A stretch of DNA of 8,333 bases from DASUFI01 sp036274635 (GTDB taxonomy: Bacteria; Planctomycetota; B15-G4): NCBI GenBank assembly GCA_036274635.1, contig DASUFI010000239.1, positions 1 to 8,333 on the forward strand. The letters run 5' to 3'. A program made the translations under genes and the position numbers. Of the stretch, positions 1 to 7,118 are shown piece after piece (the first letter of the stretch is position 1; each line of letters opens with the position of its first letter). Under the pieces are notes generated by a model. It had not been told where the DNA came from, did not search any database, and worked only from the letters and a program-made list of their open reading frames with translations.

Positions 1-2
1 TG

Positions 3-2621
3 CTGCTGGTCGGCGTGGGCCTCGGGCTGCTGTCGCGCACGCAGGGCAAGATCCGCATGGATGCCATCGCGCTGACGCTGCTCGTGCCGCTGCGCGGGCC
101 GCTCTCGAGCCTGGCCCTCATGGTGCTGCCGGGCGGCCTGCCCTCGCTGGCGGCGGTGGCCATGATCACCCTGCTGCCCACGGGCGCGGTGCTCGGTCGC
201 GCGCTGCGGCCGTGCACGGAGGCGCCGGTGCCGTGGCTCCTGGTCGGCGTGGTGCTGGGCGAGCTGGCCGTGGCCTTCGGCGCCACCGGGTGGCTGCCCG
301 CGTGGCTGGCGGGCGCGCTCGTGGCGGCGCTGCTGCTGGCGCTCGATTGGCATGCCCGGCCGCGCGAGGACCGCGAGCCGAAGCCCGAGAAGGACGTGTT
401 CGCGGCGGTCTCGCTGCTCATGGGCGCGACCCTGGGCCTGCTGCTCATCGTGCTGCAGCGCGTGGCGGCCTCTTACGCAACGCCCACGCCGCACACGGGC
501 TTCGACGCGACGCTGACGCTGCTGCTCCCTGCGGCGCTGGTGGCGGTGCCCGCCGCGCTGCTGTCCACCGAGGGCTGGCCGCGGCGCACGCTGGGCGCGA
601 TCGGCGGCGTGCTGCTGACGCTGGCGGTGATGCATGCCTCCTTCGACGTGCAGATCCACGACAGCTCCATGGCGCACGTGGGCCTCTCGCGCGCGCTGCA
701 CAGCCGCGCGCTCATCATCGCGTCGCTGCTGCCCACGAACGTGGCGCGCGCGCTCGACGGCGCCGGCCGGCAGGTGGACGTGTGGGCCTGGCTGCTGGTC
801 TTCGCGGGGCAGCTTGCGGCGGCCGGAGGCGTGGCGCTGGGCGCGCGCAAGGGACGCGAGCTGGGCTGGATGGTGCTGGGCGGCGGCCTCGCCGCGGCGG
901 CCCAGTACACGGCGCTGTCCTGGCCCGCGCAGTCCACGGGCATGCTGCTGCTGGCGGCGGCGACGCTCGCGGCGGCGACGGTGCCCTTCTCCCTCTGGGG
1001 CCCGCGCGGCGCGCTGGCGCTGCCCCTGGCGCTCGCACCGCTCATCGTCTTCGGCGGCGAGGAGAAGGTGATGCTGCGCGTGCCGCCCGAGGTGGAGTCC
1101 GTGCGCCGCGTGGGCGAGTTCGGCGTCGACGCCTTCCAGCGCACGACGCGCGCCGACGTCGTGCTCTTCCTCGCGCCCGGCCGCGGGGCCAACGGCCTCG
1201 AGGGGCGGCAGGCCTTCCAGAACAGCTTCACCGGGGTCGCGCCGGCCTTCCGCTTCGACCAGCACGGCCAACCCGAGGAGACGTGCGTGCCCGAGCCCGA
1301 GCCCGCCTTCGGGCCGCCGGCCGCCGCGGCGCCGGCCGCGCCGGAGGCCGCGCCCGACGCCGAGCCGCGCAACAGCCGCGGGCTGCGCGTGGGCGGCGTG
1401 CCGCTGTACGCGGGCGACCCGCCGCTGGGACCCGAGGGCAGCGTCTCGCGGCTCACGCGCCTCTTCGCGCCGAAGGGCGCCGCCTTCGTGACCGGCCTCG
1501 GCGCGGAGCTGCTGGCGGCCGACCTGCACGACGCCGACCTGGCGGGCGCGATCACGGTGAGCAGCCCGGTGCCGTTCGGACGCGAGCTCCTCGCCGTGCT
1601 GCTGGACGACTGCGGCAGCAGCGGCTGGCAGGCCGGCGAGGTGACCGAGCCGGTGGGCGCCGCACGCGACGCGGCGTCCGCCAGCTACGCCACCGTGCTG
1701 GTCGCGCCCGGACCCGCGGACCTCCCGGGCGTCTCCGCGCTGCTGACCGAGGAGCACCTCGATCGGCTCGCCGAGCTGCTCGCGCCGGGCGGCCGCTGCC
1801 TCGTGTGGGTGGAGACGCAGGGTCTCACGTCGCGCGCGCTGGCGGCGCGGCTGGCCGCCTTCGGCTCCGTCTTCGGCGCGCGCTCGGCGGCCTTCGTCGA
1901 GCCGCGCGGGCTGGACGCGCCGGGCGTGCTGCTGGTGGGCTGGCGCGACGCGGACGGCGCGCCCTCGGCCATGGAGCTGGGCGCGCATCTGCCGGGCTCC
2001 GACACCACCGGCCTGCGCGCGCACCTGAAGGAGCCCGCGGACCTCGCGGCGCTGCTGGTGCTCGACGGACCGGGCCTGCAGGCGCTGGCCGACGACTCCG
2101 CCGTGCTGTCCCGCAGCCGGCCGATTGCCGGCTCGAGCTTCACGCGCGGCGGCTGGGCCGCGCTGGAGCCGCTGGTCGACCCGCAGGCAAAGCTGTCACG
2201 CGTGGTGGCCGGCGCGCCGGACGGGCAGGGCCCCTCGCGCCACGTGCTGGCCGGCCTCGTGGCGCACACCGAGTACGACTACGACGTCGAAGGCCTCAAC
2301 AACATGATGTTGGAGATCAAGCCCGACGTGGAGTGGTCGACCTGGGATCGCGAGGTCGCGGAGTACGAGCGCGCTGCGCTCGCCAACCCGAACGACCCGC
2401 TGCTGCAGCTGGTGCTGGCCGCGCTGCTCGAGCCGCTGGCGGTGGTGGGCGACTTCGGGCGCTTCGCACAGGTCTACGGGCGCTGCGGCGGCTCCAGCCT
2501 TCCCAGCTGGCGCCTGGCGCTGCAGGAGTGGTGGGTGCAGAAGGGCAGCCTCGAGCCGGCGGCCGCGCAGGCCGCGGCGGACCGCGCGCGGGTGCTGGCG
2601 GGCATCACGCAGCAGCCGTAG
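3..2621 (+). CDS. Polytopic membrane protein with degenerate spermidine-synthase-like domain (5' partial)
   Basis: The frame is open to the left window edge, so the true start lies upstream; the first in-window start codon is a GTG at 15, and residue numbers below count from it. Seen: residues about 18-346 hold roughly ten hydrophobic segments, followed by a soluble part. In the soluble part, residues 371-415 resemble the N-terminal beta hairpins of spermidine synthases. Residues 425-452 are an Ala/Pro/Glu-rich linker. Residues 490-645 look like a Rossmann methyltransferase-type core (GLGAELL at 494-500, LLAPGGRCLVWV at 588-599). Residues 766-868 are helical. This layout matches the fused membrane/spermidine-synthase-like proteins common in bacterial genomes. 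Key motifs look lost: the glycine-rich motif is incomplete, the usual acidic residue after strand 2 reads TVSSP, the YDxxxxD position reads SYATVLVA (557-564), and the usual TDDRP-like motif reads RSRP. I infer a non-catalytic or altered protein; the substrate is unknown. It is convergent with the minus-strand regulatory pair. Confidence 0.72.
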   Translation: MLVGVGLGLLSRTQGKIRMDAIALTLLVPLRGPLSSLALMVLPGGLPSLAAVAMITLLPTGAVLGRALRPCTEAPVPWLLVGVVLGELAVAFGATGWLPAWLAGALVAALLLALDWHARPREDREPKPEKDVFAAVSLLMGATLGLLLIVLQRVAASYATPTPHTGFDATLTLLLPAALVAVPAALLSTEGWPRRTLGAIGGVLLTLAVMHASFDVQIHDSSMAHVGLSRALHSRALIIASLLPTNVARALDGAGRQVDVWAWLLVFAGQLAAAGGVALGARKGRELGWMVLGGGLAAAAQYTALSWPAQSTGMLLLAAATLAAATVPFSLWGPRGALALPLALAPLIVFGGEEKVMLRVPPEVESVRRVGEFGVDAFQRTTRADVVLFLAPGRGANGLEGRQAFQNSFTGVAPAFRFDQHGQPEETCVPEPEPAFGPPAAAAPAAPEAAPDAEPRNSRGLRVGGVPLYAGDPPLGPEGSVSRLTRLFAPKGAAFVTGLGAELLAADLHDADLAGAITVSSPVPFGRELLAVLLDDCGSSGWQAGEVTEPVGAARDAASASYATVLVAPGPADLPGVSALLTEEHLDRLAELLAPGGRCLVWVETQGLTSRALAARLAAFGSVFGARSAAFVEPRGLDAPGVLLVGWRDADGAPSAMELGAHLPGSDTTGLRAHLKEPADLAALLVLDGPGLQALADDSAVLSRSRPIAGSSFTRGGWAALEPLVDPQAKLSRVVAGAPDGQGPSRHVLAGLVAHTEYDYDVEGLNNMMLEIKPDVEWSTWDREVAEYERAALANPNDPLLQLVLAALLEPLAVVGDFGRFAQVYGRCGGSSLPSWRLALQEWWVQKGSLEPAAAQAAADRARVLAGITQQP

Positions 2622-2670
2622 CTCGGGAGGCGTGCTGCGACGGACTGCTGAGCGCGGCGGAAACGAAGCA

Positions 2671-2702
2671 GCCCGCCGGGGCCTCGTTCAGCCGCGGCGG
2701 GC
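2671..2702 (-). terminator. Possible hairpin terminator between convergent genes
   Basis: A perfect 8-bp inverted repeat (GCCCGCCG at 2671-2678, CGGCGGGC at 2695-2702) encloses a 16-base loop, between the stop of the membrane-protein gene and the stop of the zinc-finger gene. Read on the minus strand, the stem is followed by TGCTTCGTTTCC, a mildly T-rich run, so it fits better as the terminator of the minus-strand unit. It could stall transcription from either side. An overlapping alternative stem pairs 2662-2669 with 2681-2688, with one mismatch. The loop is long and there is no true T tract, so this is tentative. Confidence 0.35.
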
Positions 2703-2723
2703 CGCCAGGGATCGGGCCGGGAC

Positions 2724-3392
2724 TCAGGGCTTCAGTTCGAGCTGGGCTTCCGCGAGGTCGCGCGCGGCTTCGCCGGGCACGCGGGCCGTGACGCGCACGC
2801 GATAGCTGCCCGCGCCGAGCGGGGCGAAGTGCACGAGGTCGCCGTTGTAGGGGCGCTTCTCGCGCGGCGCGCCGTCGACCTCGAGCAGCACGGACAGGAT
2901 CTCGTCAGGACGCAGCTCGGGCAGCCGGGTGGCGCGCACGCCGAGGCGCGCAGTGCCATTGGCCTGCATCTGGACCTCGATCTCGTCGAGGCCGCTGCCG
3001 GGGCCGCGGAAGACGAGCAGGTCGCGCGCGTCGCCCGTGGCCCGGCGCACGCCGCCGAGGGCCGGCGCGGGGGTGGACTTGAGCAGACTCAGGGCCAGCT
3101 CGGCCTCATTGAGCAGCTCGAAGCCCGTGCGCATCAGGCGGGCGATGATGCGCAGGCCGGCGGGGGCGGTGGCGGGCTGACGGACACCGATGACCTGGGC
3201 GATGGTGCCCAGCAGCTCGTGGCAGTCGGCGCAGCGCAGCGCGTGGTCCTGCAGGCCGGAGACCTCGCGCGTGGGCAGCGTGCCCTGGGCGTAACAAGCC
3301 AGCAGCTCGTCCGACGGGCAGAGCGGGCCCGGCGCATTCGCGCGGGCCGGCAGGCCCCTGGAGTTGAAGACGTGGTCGAGATTCATGGTCAT
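2724..3392 (-). CDS. Soluble zinc-finger (zf-HC2-like) protein, probable anti-sigma factor or sigma partner
   Basis: A 222-residue protein is read from the ATG at 3392 (MTMNLDHVF). This start is chosen because AGGG lies 5 bases upstream; the frame stays open to a GTG at 3491, but that start has no well-placed ribosome site. Seen: residues 25-60 carry a cysteine at 25 (CPSDELLACYAQG) and the motif H50-x3-C54-x2-C57 (HALRCADC), the pattern of zinc-binding anti-sigma domains. Residues 80-107 are an amphipathic helical stretch (LRIIARLMRTGFELLNEAELAL) with no membrane helix. Residues about 125-222 are predicted beta-rich, with Ig- or transthyretin-like phrases such as LGAGSYRVRV. Known: zf-HC2 proteins encoded beside ECF sigma genes usually bind and restrain them, and many are membrane-anchored; this one appears cytoplasmic. 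The gene lies 121 bases downstream of the sigma gene on the same strand, so co-transcription is likely. Partnership with that sigma factor is inferred from position and the zinc motif. The function of the C-terminal domain is not recognised. Confidence 0.75.
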   Translation of the reverse strand: MTMNLDHVFNSRGLPARANAPGPLCPSDELLACYAQGTLPTREVSGLQDHALRCADCHELLGTIAQVIGVRQPATAPAGLRIIARLMRTGFELLNEAELALSLLKSTPAPALGGVRRATGDARDLLVFRGPGSGLDEIEVQMQANGTARLGVRATRLPELRPDEILSVLLEVDGAPREKRPYNGDLVHFAPLGAGSYRVRVTARVPGEAARDLAEAQLELKP

Positions 3393-3513
3393 GTCAGCCC
3401 TGTCCGCCCCCCTGCCCGAGTCTTCGTGCAACGGGTCGACGAGACGGCCCCGGGGCGGCCCGCTCTGACAGGCGGGGTCTCCGTCAAACACGTGTTCGAA
3501 ATGGCCCTGGGGC
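3393..3513 (-). other. Gap between sigma and zinc-finger genes, with short palindromes
   Basis: This stretch separates the sigma stop from the preferred start of the zinc-finger gene. It holds a 10-bp perfect palindrome AACACGTGTT at 3487-3496, with a CACGTG core, and a GCCCCGGGGC palindrome at 3447-3456. The zinc-finger reading frame stays open through it up to the GTG at 3491, so part of it could be translated if that start is used. I see no convincing promoter. The palindromes could be an operator, RNA structure or chance in GC-rich DNA. Confidence 0.3.
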
Positions 3514-4389
3514 TCATGCGGCCGTCCCCGACCGCGTGCGCGCGGCCGCCTCCCGCAGCACCGCCAGGCACTCTTCCTCGACCCTGTCCTCGGGCAGCCT
3601 GGCCAGGCGAGCCAGCTCGCGCCGGGTGCAGTTGAAGCGCGGGTAGAGGATCAACACCAGGCCCAGCAGGGCGCGCCTCTTGGCGCCAGGCTGGAGCAGG
3701 GCCTCCTGGAGCGTGTCGGGCGGCACGGCCATCAGGTCGCGCAGGCTCTGGCTCACGGCCGGCGTCAGCACCGTCAGGTCGGGCAGGCGGGGCAGGCGCG
3801 AGTACTCGCCGTCGGCGTACAGGCCGGCCATCTGGTCCTTGGCGCGCTTGTAGAGGGCGTCGATGTTGGCGCGTGACGTGGCCATGACGTCCGCGATGCG
3901 CTCGCGCTGAACGTCGCGGAAGACCCACAGCACGGCCGAGATGCGCTTCCAGTCCAGCGAGAAGAGCAGGTTGTGGAAGATGTCCTTCTGCTCGCGGTCC
4001 AGGCTGGGCGCGGCGGGATTGTTCTCGCGGGGGTCCTCGACGTCGTGGGTGGGCTCGTCGTCGTCGCGGCCGGCCTCGCCGTAGCCGCGCGGCTGGCGGC
4101 GGAACTTGCGGCGCTCGTCGAGGGCGAAGCGCGTGGCCACGACCTGCAGGAAGGTGGCCAGCGAGCAGGCGTTGCGGCCCTCGAAGGCGCGCAGCTTGCG
4201 GTAGTCGCCGTTGCGCAGGGCCAGCACGAAGGACTGGAACAGGTCGTCGTGGAAGTCGCGCGGGAAGTCGAGACCGGGTGAGGCGAAGACCGAGTAGATG
4301 AGCGGGCGGTAGCGCTCGAGCAGCCGCTCGAAGGCGCCCGCCTGGCCGGTGAAGACGGCCTCGAGCAACTCCTTCTCGTCGACGTTCAT
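3514..4389 (-). CDS. ECF-type RNA polymerase sigma factor with C-terminal extension
   Basis: A 291-residue protein starts at the ATG at 4389 (MNVDEKELLEAVFTGQ). Seen: region sigma-2 spans about residues 8-98 (GAFERLLERYRPLIYSV, then DDLFQSFVLAL, FLQVVATRFALDERRKF), which fits core-polymerase binding and -10 recognition. An acidic, low-complexity linker covers 99-135 (DDDEPTHDVEDPRENN). Region sigma-4 spans about 136-190, with a helix-turn-helix at 162-187 (RERIADVMATSRANIDALYKR). The last 100 residues (191-291) go beyond a typical ECF sigma of about 180-200 residues. They include LLGLVLILYPRFNCTRRELARLARL and a possible second helix-turn-helix at 253-280. Known: ECF sigmas direct polymerase to specialised promoters, commonly under control of a cognate anti-sigma factor; the zinc-finger gene just downstream is the obvious candidate. 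No strong ribosome site precedes the ATG. The gene is divergent from gyrA. Target promoters and the activating signal cannot be read from the sequence. Confidence 0.87.
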   Translation of the reverse strand: MNVDEKELLEAVFTGQAGAFERLLERYRPLIYSVFASPGLDFPRDFHDDLFQSFVLALRNGDYRKLRAFEGRNACSLATFLQVVATRFALDERRKFRRQPRGYGEAGRDDDEPTHDVEDPRENNPAAPSLDREQKDIFHNLLFSLDWKRISAVLWVFRDVQRERIADVMATSRANIDALYKRAKDQMAGLYADGEYSRLPRLPDLTVLTPAVSQSLRDLMAVPPDTLQEALLQPGAKRRALLGLVLILYPRFNCTRRELARLARLPEDRVEEECLAVLREAAARTRSGTAA

Positions 4390-4621
4390 GCTCTGCGCGG
4401 GGCCCCGGGGGCAGCGCCGGACGCGCGCGGCCCGCGGGCCGGCGTGCAGGGGCGCCGAGGTGAGCTTAAAGCGAGCAACTGCAACATCTTACAGATCACC
4501 TGGCGTGTTGAAAGCATTGGCTCCAGAGGCGATGATGCGCAGCTTCCGGCAAGCCCCATGGGGGCGAGGCTGCGCCGTCCACCGGACGCCGGATTCCTAG
4601 CCGCCCCACGGACCCCCGTTC
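4390..4621. other. Divergent intergenic region between sigma gene and gyrA
   Basis: This 232-base region lies between the starts of the sigma gene (leftward) and gyrA (rightward), so it should hold promoters for both. An AT-richer island runs from about 4461 to 4540 inside very GC-rich flanks. It contains the tandem GCAAC-T-GCAAC (4475-4485), a candidate rightward promoter, a 10-bp palindrome CCCCATGGGG (4554-4563) and a small hairpin CGTCC-ACC-GGACG (4576-4588). I could not find a convincing leftward promoter: TAAGAT-like and TTTAAG-like hexamers exist on the minus strand but lack a good -35 at proper spacing. No gene is apparent here. Confidence 0.6.
4508..4536 (+). promoter_or_regulatory. 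Candidate sigma70-type promoter for gyrA-ribBA
   Basis: TTGAAA at 4508-4513 matches 5 of 6 bases of the -35 consensus. It is followed by exactly 17 bases and then GATGAT at 4531-4536, matching 4 of 6 bases of the -10. It sits in the only AT-richer part of the intergenic region. Transcription would start near 4543 and give a leader of about 80 bases before the gyrA ATG. Found by eye; not proven. Confidence 0.4.
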
Positions 4622-7114
4622 ATGGCCGACCAGCCCAATCCACGCGAGAGCGCCGTCCTCATCGAGAAGGAGATGAAGGACAGCTACCTCAGCTACGCGA
4701 TGTCGGTCATCGTGAGCCGGGCGCTGCCGGATGTCCGCGACGGGCTCAAGCCCAGCCAGCGCCGGGTGCTGGTGGCCATGCAGGACCTGAACCTCGGCCC
4801 GCGGGCCAAGTACAAGAAGTGCGCCAAGATCGCGGGCGACACCTCGGGCAACTACCACCCCCACGGCGAGGGCGTGGTCTACCCCACCCTGGTGCGGCTG
4901 GCCCAGGACTTCAACATGCGCGTCGCCCTGGTGGACGGCCAGGGCAACTTCGGGTCCATCGACGGCGATCCGCCGGCGGCCATGCGCTACACGGAAGCGC
5001 GCATGTCGGCCGCGGCGTCGCTCATGATGGACGACCTCGAGCGCGAGACGGTCGACTTCGTGCCCAACTACGACGGCAGCCGGCAGGAGCCGGTGGTGCT
5101 GCCGTCGGCCTTCCCCAACCTGCTGGTCAACGGCAGCAGCGGCATCGCGGTGGGCATGGCCACCAGCATCCCGCCGCACAACGCGCGCGAGATCTGCGCG
5201 GCCCTCAAGCTCATGATCCGCAAGCCCGACGCCTCGGTGGACGAGCTCATCGAGCTGGTGCCGGGCCCCGACTTCCCCACGGGCGGCATCCTGTGCGGGC
5301 AGCTGGGCGTGCGGCACGCCTACGCCACCGGCCGCGGCAACGCCATCCTGCGCTGCCGCGCCGAGTGCATCGCGGAGGAGAAGGGCAAGCGCGCGCGCAT
5401 CGAGGTCACGGAGATCCCGTACCAGGTCAACAAGGCCGCGCTCATCGAGTCCATCGCCGAGCTGGTCAAGGACGGGCGCGTCACCAGCATCCACGACCTC
5501 GCCGACCACAGCGACCGCGACGGCCTGCGCATCGTGGTCGAGCTGAAGAAGGGCGAGGACCCGCAGGTCACCCTGAACCAGCTGTACAAGTTCACGCAGC
5601 TGCAGGTCACGGTGAGCATCATCAACATCGCGCTCGTGGACAGCCGGCCGCGCACGCTGCCGCTGGCCGGGCTCATGCAGGCCTTCCTCGACCACCGGCG
5701 CGCGGTCATCCGCCGGCGCACGCAGTTCCTGCTGCGCGAGGCGCGGGCGCGCATGCACATCGTCGAGGGCCTGCGCATCGCCGTGGCGCACATCGACGAG
5801 GTCATCGCCGTGATCCGCGGCGCCGCCGACGCGCAGTCCGCCGTGGCCGAGCTGCAGAAGCGCTTCGAGCTGTCGGACAAGCAGGCCGAGGCCATCGTCA
5901 ACATGCGCCTGCGCGCGCTGACCGGCCTGGAGGTCGAGAAGCTCGAGGAGGAGTGGCGCGCCCTCAGGGCCGAGATCGAGAGGCTCGAGGGCATCCTGGC
6001 CGACGCGCGCAAGATCGACGAGCTCATCGTGCAGGACCTCGACCGCGTGGCGGCCGAGTACAAGTCCCCGCGCCTGACCGAGATCGGCGAGGAGATCGAG
6101 GGCCTGGAGGACGAGGACCTCGTGCCCGAGGAGACGGTCGCGGTGACCGTCAGCCACCAGGGCTATGTGAAGCGCATGTCCCTCGACCAGTACCGCAGCC
6201 AGCGCCGGGGCGGCTCCGGCATCCGCGGCGGCGACGCGCGCGAGGGCGACTTCATCGAGCAGCTCTTCCTGGCCAACACCAAGGACTCGCTGCTCTTCTT
6301 CACCGGCAGCGGCAAGGTGCACCAGCTCAAGGTGTACAAGCTGCCGAACCTGCAGCGCACGGCCATCGGGCGCGCGGCGGTGAACCTCATCCCGGGCTTC
6401 CCGCCCGAGGACAAGATCCAGGCCGTCATCCCCATCAGCGACTTCGCGCACGGCACGCTGCTGTTCGCGACGGCCAACGGCACGGTGAAGCGCACGCCGC
6501 TGGAGGACTACGCGCGACCCAAGGCCGGCGGCATCATCGCGCTGGGGCTGGACGAGGGCGACCACCTCATCGAGGTGGCGGTGTGCAAGGACGAGGACGA
6601 GGTCATCCTGGGCACCGAGCAGGGCATGAGCATCCGCTTCAAGGCCAGCGACGCGCGGCCCATGGGGCGGCCCGCGGTGGGCGTGCGCGGCATCCGCCTC
6701 AAGGAAGGCGACAAGGTGTGCGGCATGGCGGTGGTGACGGCCGGCGCCTCGCTGCTCACCGTGTGCCGCAACGGCTACGGCAAGCGCACGGACTTCGCCG
6801 AGTACCCGCCACAGGGCCGCGGCGGCCTCGGCGTCATCAACATCCGCAGCACCGAGCGCAACGGCCCCGTGGTCACGCTGTGCGCGCTGGGCGAGTCCGA
6901 CGACATCATCTACATCAGCGCCAACGGCAACGTGGTGCGCACGCCGGCGGCGGAGGTCAGCCTCATCGGGCGCGGCACGCAGGGCGTGCGGCTCGTGACG
7001 CTGGCCGAGGGCGACGCGGTGGCCTCGGCCACGCGCGGGGACAAGGAGGAGGGCGGCGGCGACGACGCGCCGGCGGCGCCCGAGGGCGCGCCGGACAGCG
7101 CGCCGGCGGCCTGA
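4622..7114 (+). CDS. gyrA: DNA gyrase subunit A
   Basis: A complete 830-residue GyrA, close to the usual length. With GyrB it forms the A2B2 gyrase that introduces negative supercoils. The N-terminal breakage-reunion domain covers about residues 8-490: SYAMSVIVSRALPDVRDGLKP at 21-43, NYHPHGEGVVYPTLV at 77-91, GQGNFGSIDGD at 106-116, and the catalytic tyrosine Y123 in AAMRYTEARM. A coiled-coil stretch lies around 405-470. The C-terminal beta-pinwheel (about 500-800) carries the GyrA box QRRGGSG at 527-533, which favours gyrase over topoisomerase IV (ParC). The tail 801-830 is a Gly/Asp/Ala/Pro-rich low-complexity end. The ATG is firmly placed: an in-frame TAG at 4598-4600 lies just upstream with no other start between. 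The ribosome site is weak (GGA at 4610-4612). At the positions of E. coli S83 and D87 it has G84 and P88. gyrB is not in the window. ribBA follows after 4 bases. Confidence 0.97.
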   Translation: MADQPNPRESAVLIEKEMKDSYLSYAMSVIVSRALPDVRDGLKPSQRRVLVAMQDLNLGPRAKYKKCAKIAGDTSGNYHPHGEGVVYPTLVRLAQDFNMRVALVDGQGNFGSIDGDPPAAMRYTEARMSAAASLMMDDLERETVDFVPNYDGSRQEPVVLPSAFPNLLVNGSSGIAVGMATSIPPHNAREICAALKLMIRKPDASVDELIELVPGPDFPTGGILCGQLGVRHAYATGRGNAILRCRAECIAEEKGKRARIEVTEIPYQVNKAALIESIAELVKDGRVTSIHDLADHSDRDGLRIVVELKKGEDPQVTLNQLYKFTQLQVTVSIINIALVDSRPRTLPLAGLMQAFLDHRRAVIRRRTQFLLREARARMHIVEGLRIAVAHIDEVIAVIRGAADAQSAVAELQKRFELSDKQAEAIVNMRLRALTGLEVEKLEEEWRALRAEIERLEGILADARKIDELIVQDLDRVAAEYKSPRLTEIGEEIEGLEDEDLVPEETVAVTVSHQGYVKRMSLDQYRSQRRGGSGIRGGDAREGDFIEQLFLANTKDSLLFFTGSGKVHQLKVYKLPNLQRTAIGRAAVNLIPGFPPEDKIQAVIPISDFAHGTLLFATANGTVKRTPLEDYARPKAGGIIALGLDEGDHLIEVAVCKDEDEVILGTEQGMSIRFKASDARPMGRPAVGVRGIRLKEGDKVCGMAVVTAGASLLTVCRNGYGKRTDFAEYPPQGRGGLGVINIRSTERNGPVVTLCALGESDDIIYISANGNVVRTPAAEVSLIGRGTQGVRLVTLAEGDAVASATRGDKEEGGGDDAPAAPEGAPDSAPAA
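7066..7110 (+). repeat. 12-bp direct repeat encoding the GyrA tail
   Basis: CGCGCCGGCGGC occurs at 7066-7077 and again at 7099-7110, 33 bases apart and therefore in the same frame, so each copy encodes Ala-Pro-Ala-Ala in the last 15 residues of GyrA. A short inverted repeat GCGCC/GGCGC (7076-7080, 7085-7089) lies between them. This probably reflects slippage or duplication in a low-complexity tail. Confidence 0.5.
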
Positions 7115-7118
7115 GGCC
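7112..7118 (+). promoter_or_regulatory. Coupled gyrA stop / ribBA ribosome-binding region
   Basis: The gyrA TGA (7112-7114) is part of TGAGG, whose GAGG (7113-7116) lies 2 bases before the ribBA ATG at 7119. The spacing is shorter than usual for an independent ribosome site. Together with the 4-base gap, this points to translational coupling, with ribosomes ending gyrA re-initiating on ribBA. No separate promoter, and no room for an FMN riboswitch, exists in the gap. Confidence 0.5.

Noticed and set aside
212..2791. A second long plus-strand frame overlapping the membrane-protein gene
   Set aside because: It is dominated by Arg, Gly and Ala, while the 3-2621 frame gives clear membrane helices and fold-level motifs.
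2829..3635. A plus-strand open frame opposite the zinc-finger gene
   Set aside because: The minus strand gives the zinc motif and sensible composition; this frame is a shadow with no domain signal.
4554..4588. Palindrome and small hairpin in the gyrA leader as a regulatory RNA
   Set aside because: Both are short and GC-rich, as expected by chance in this composition; nothing links them to a known leader element.
4622..7114. Possible ParC (topoisomerase IV) instead of GyrA
   Set aside because: The QRRGGSG GyrA box and the full six-blade-length C-terminal domain favour gyrase.
7115..7118. FMN riboswitch before ribBA
   Set aside because: Only 4 bases separate the genes, and the upstream sequence is gyrA coding DNA with no riboswitch-like structure noticed.
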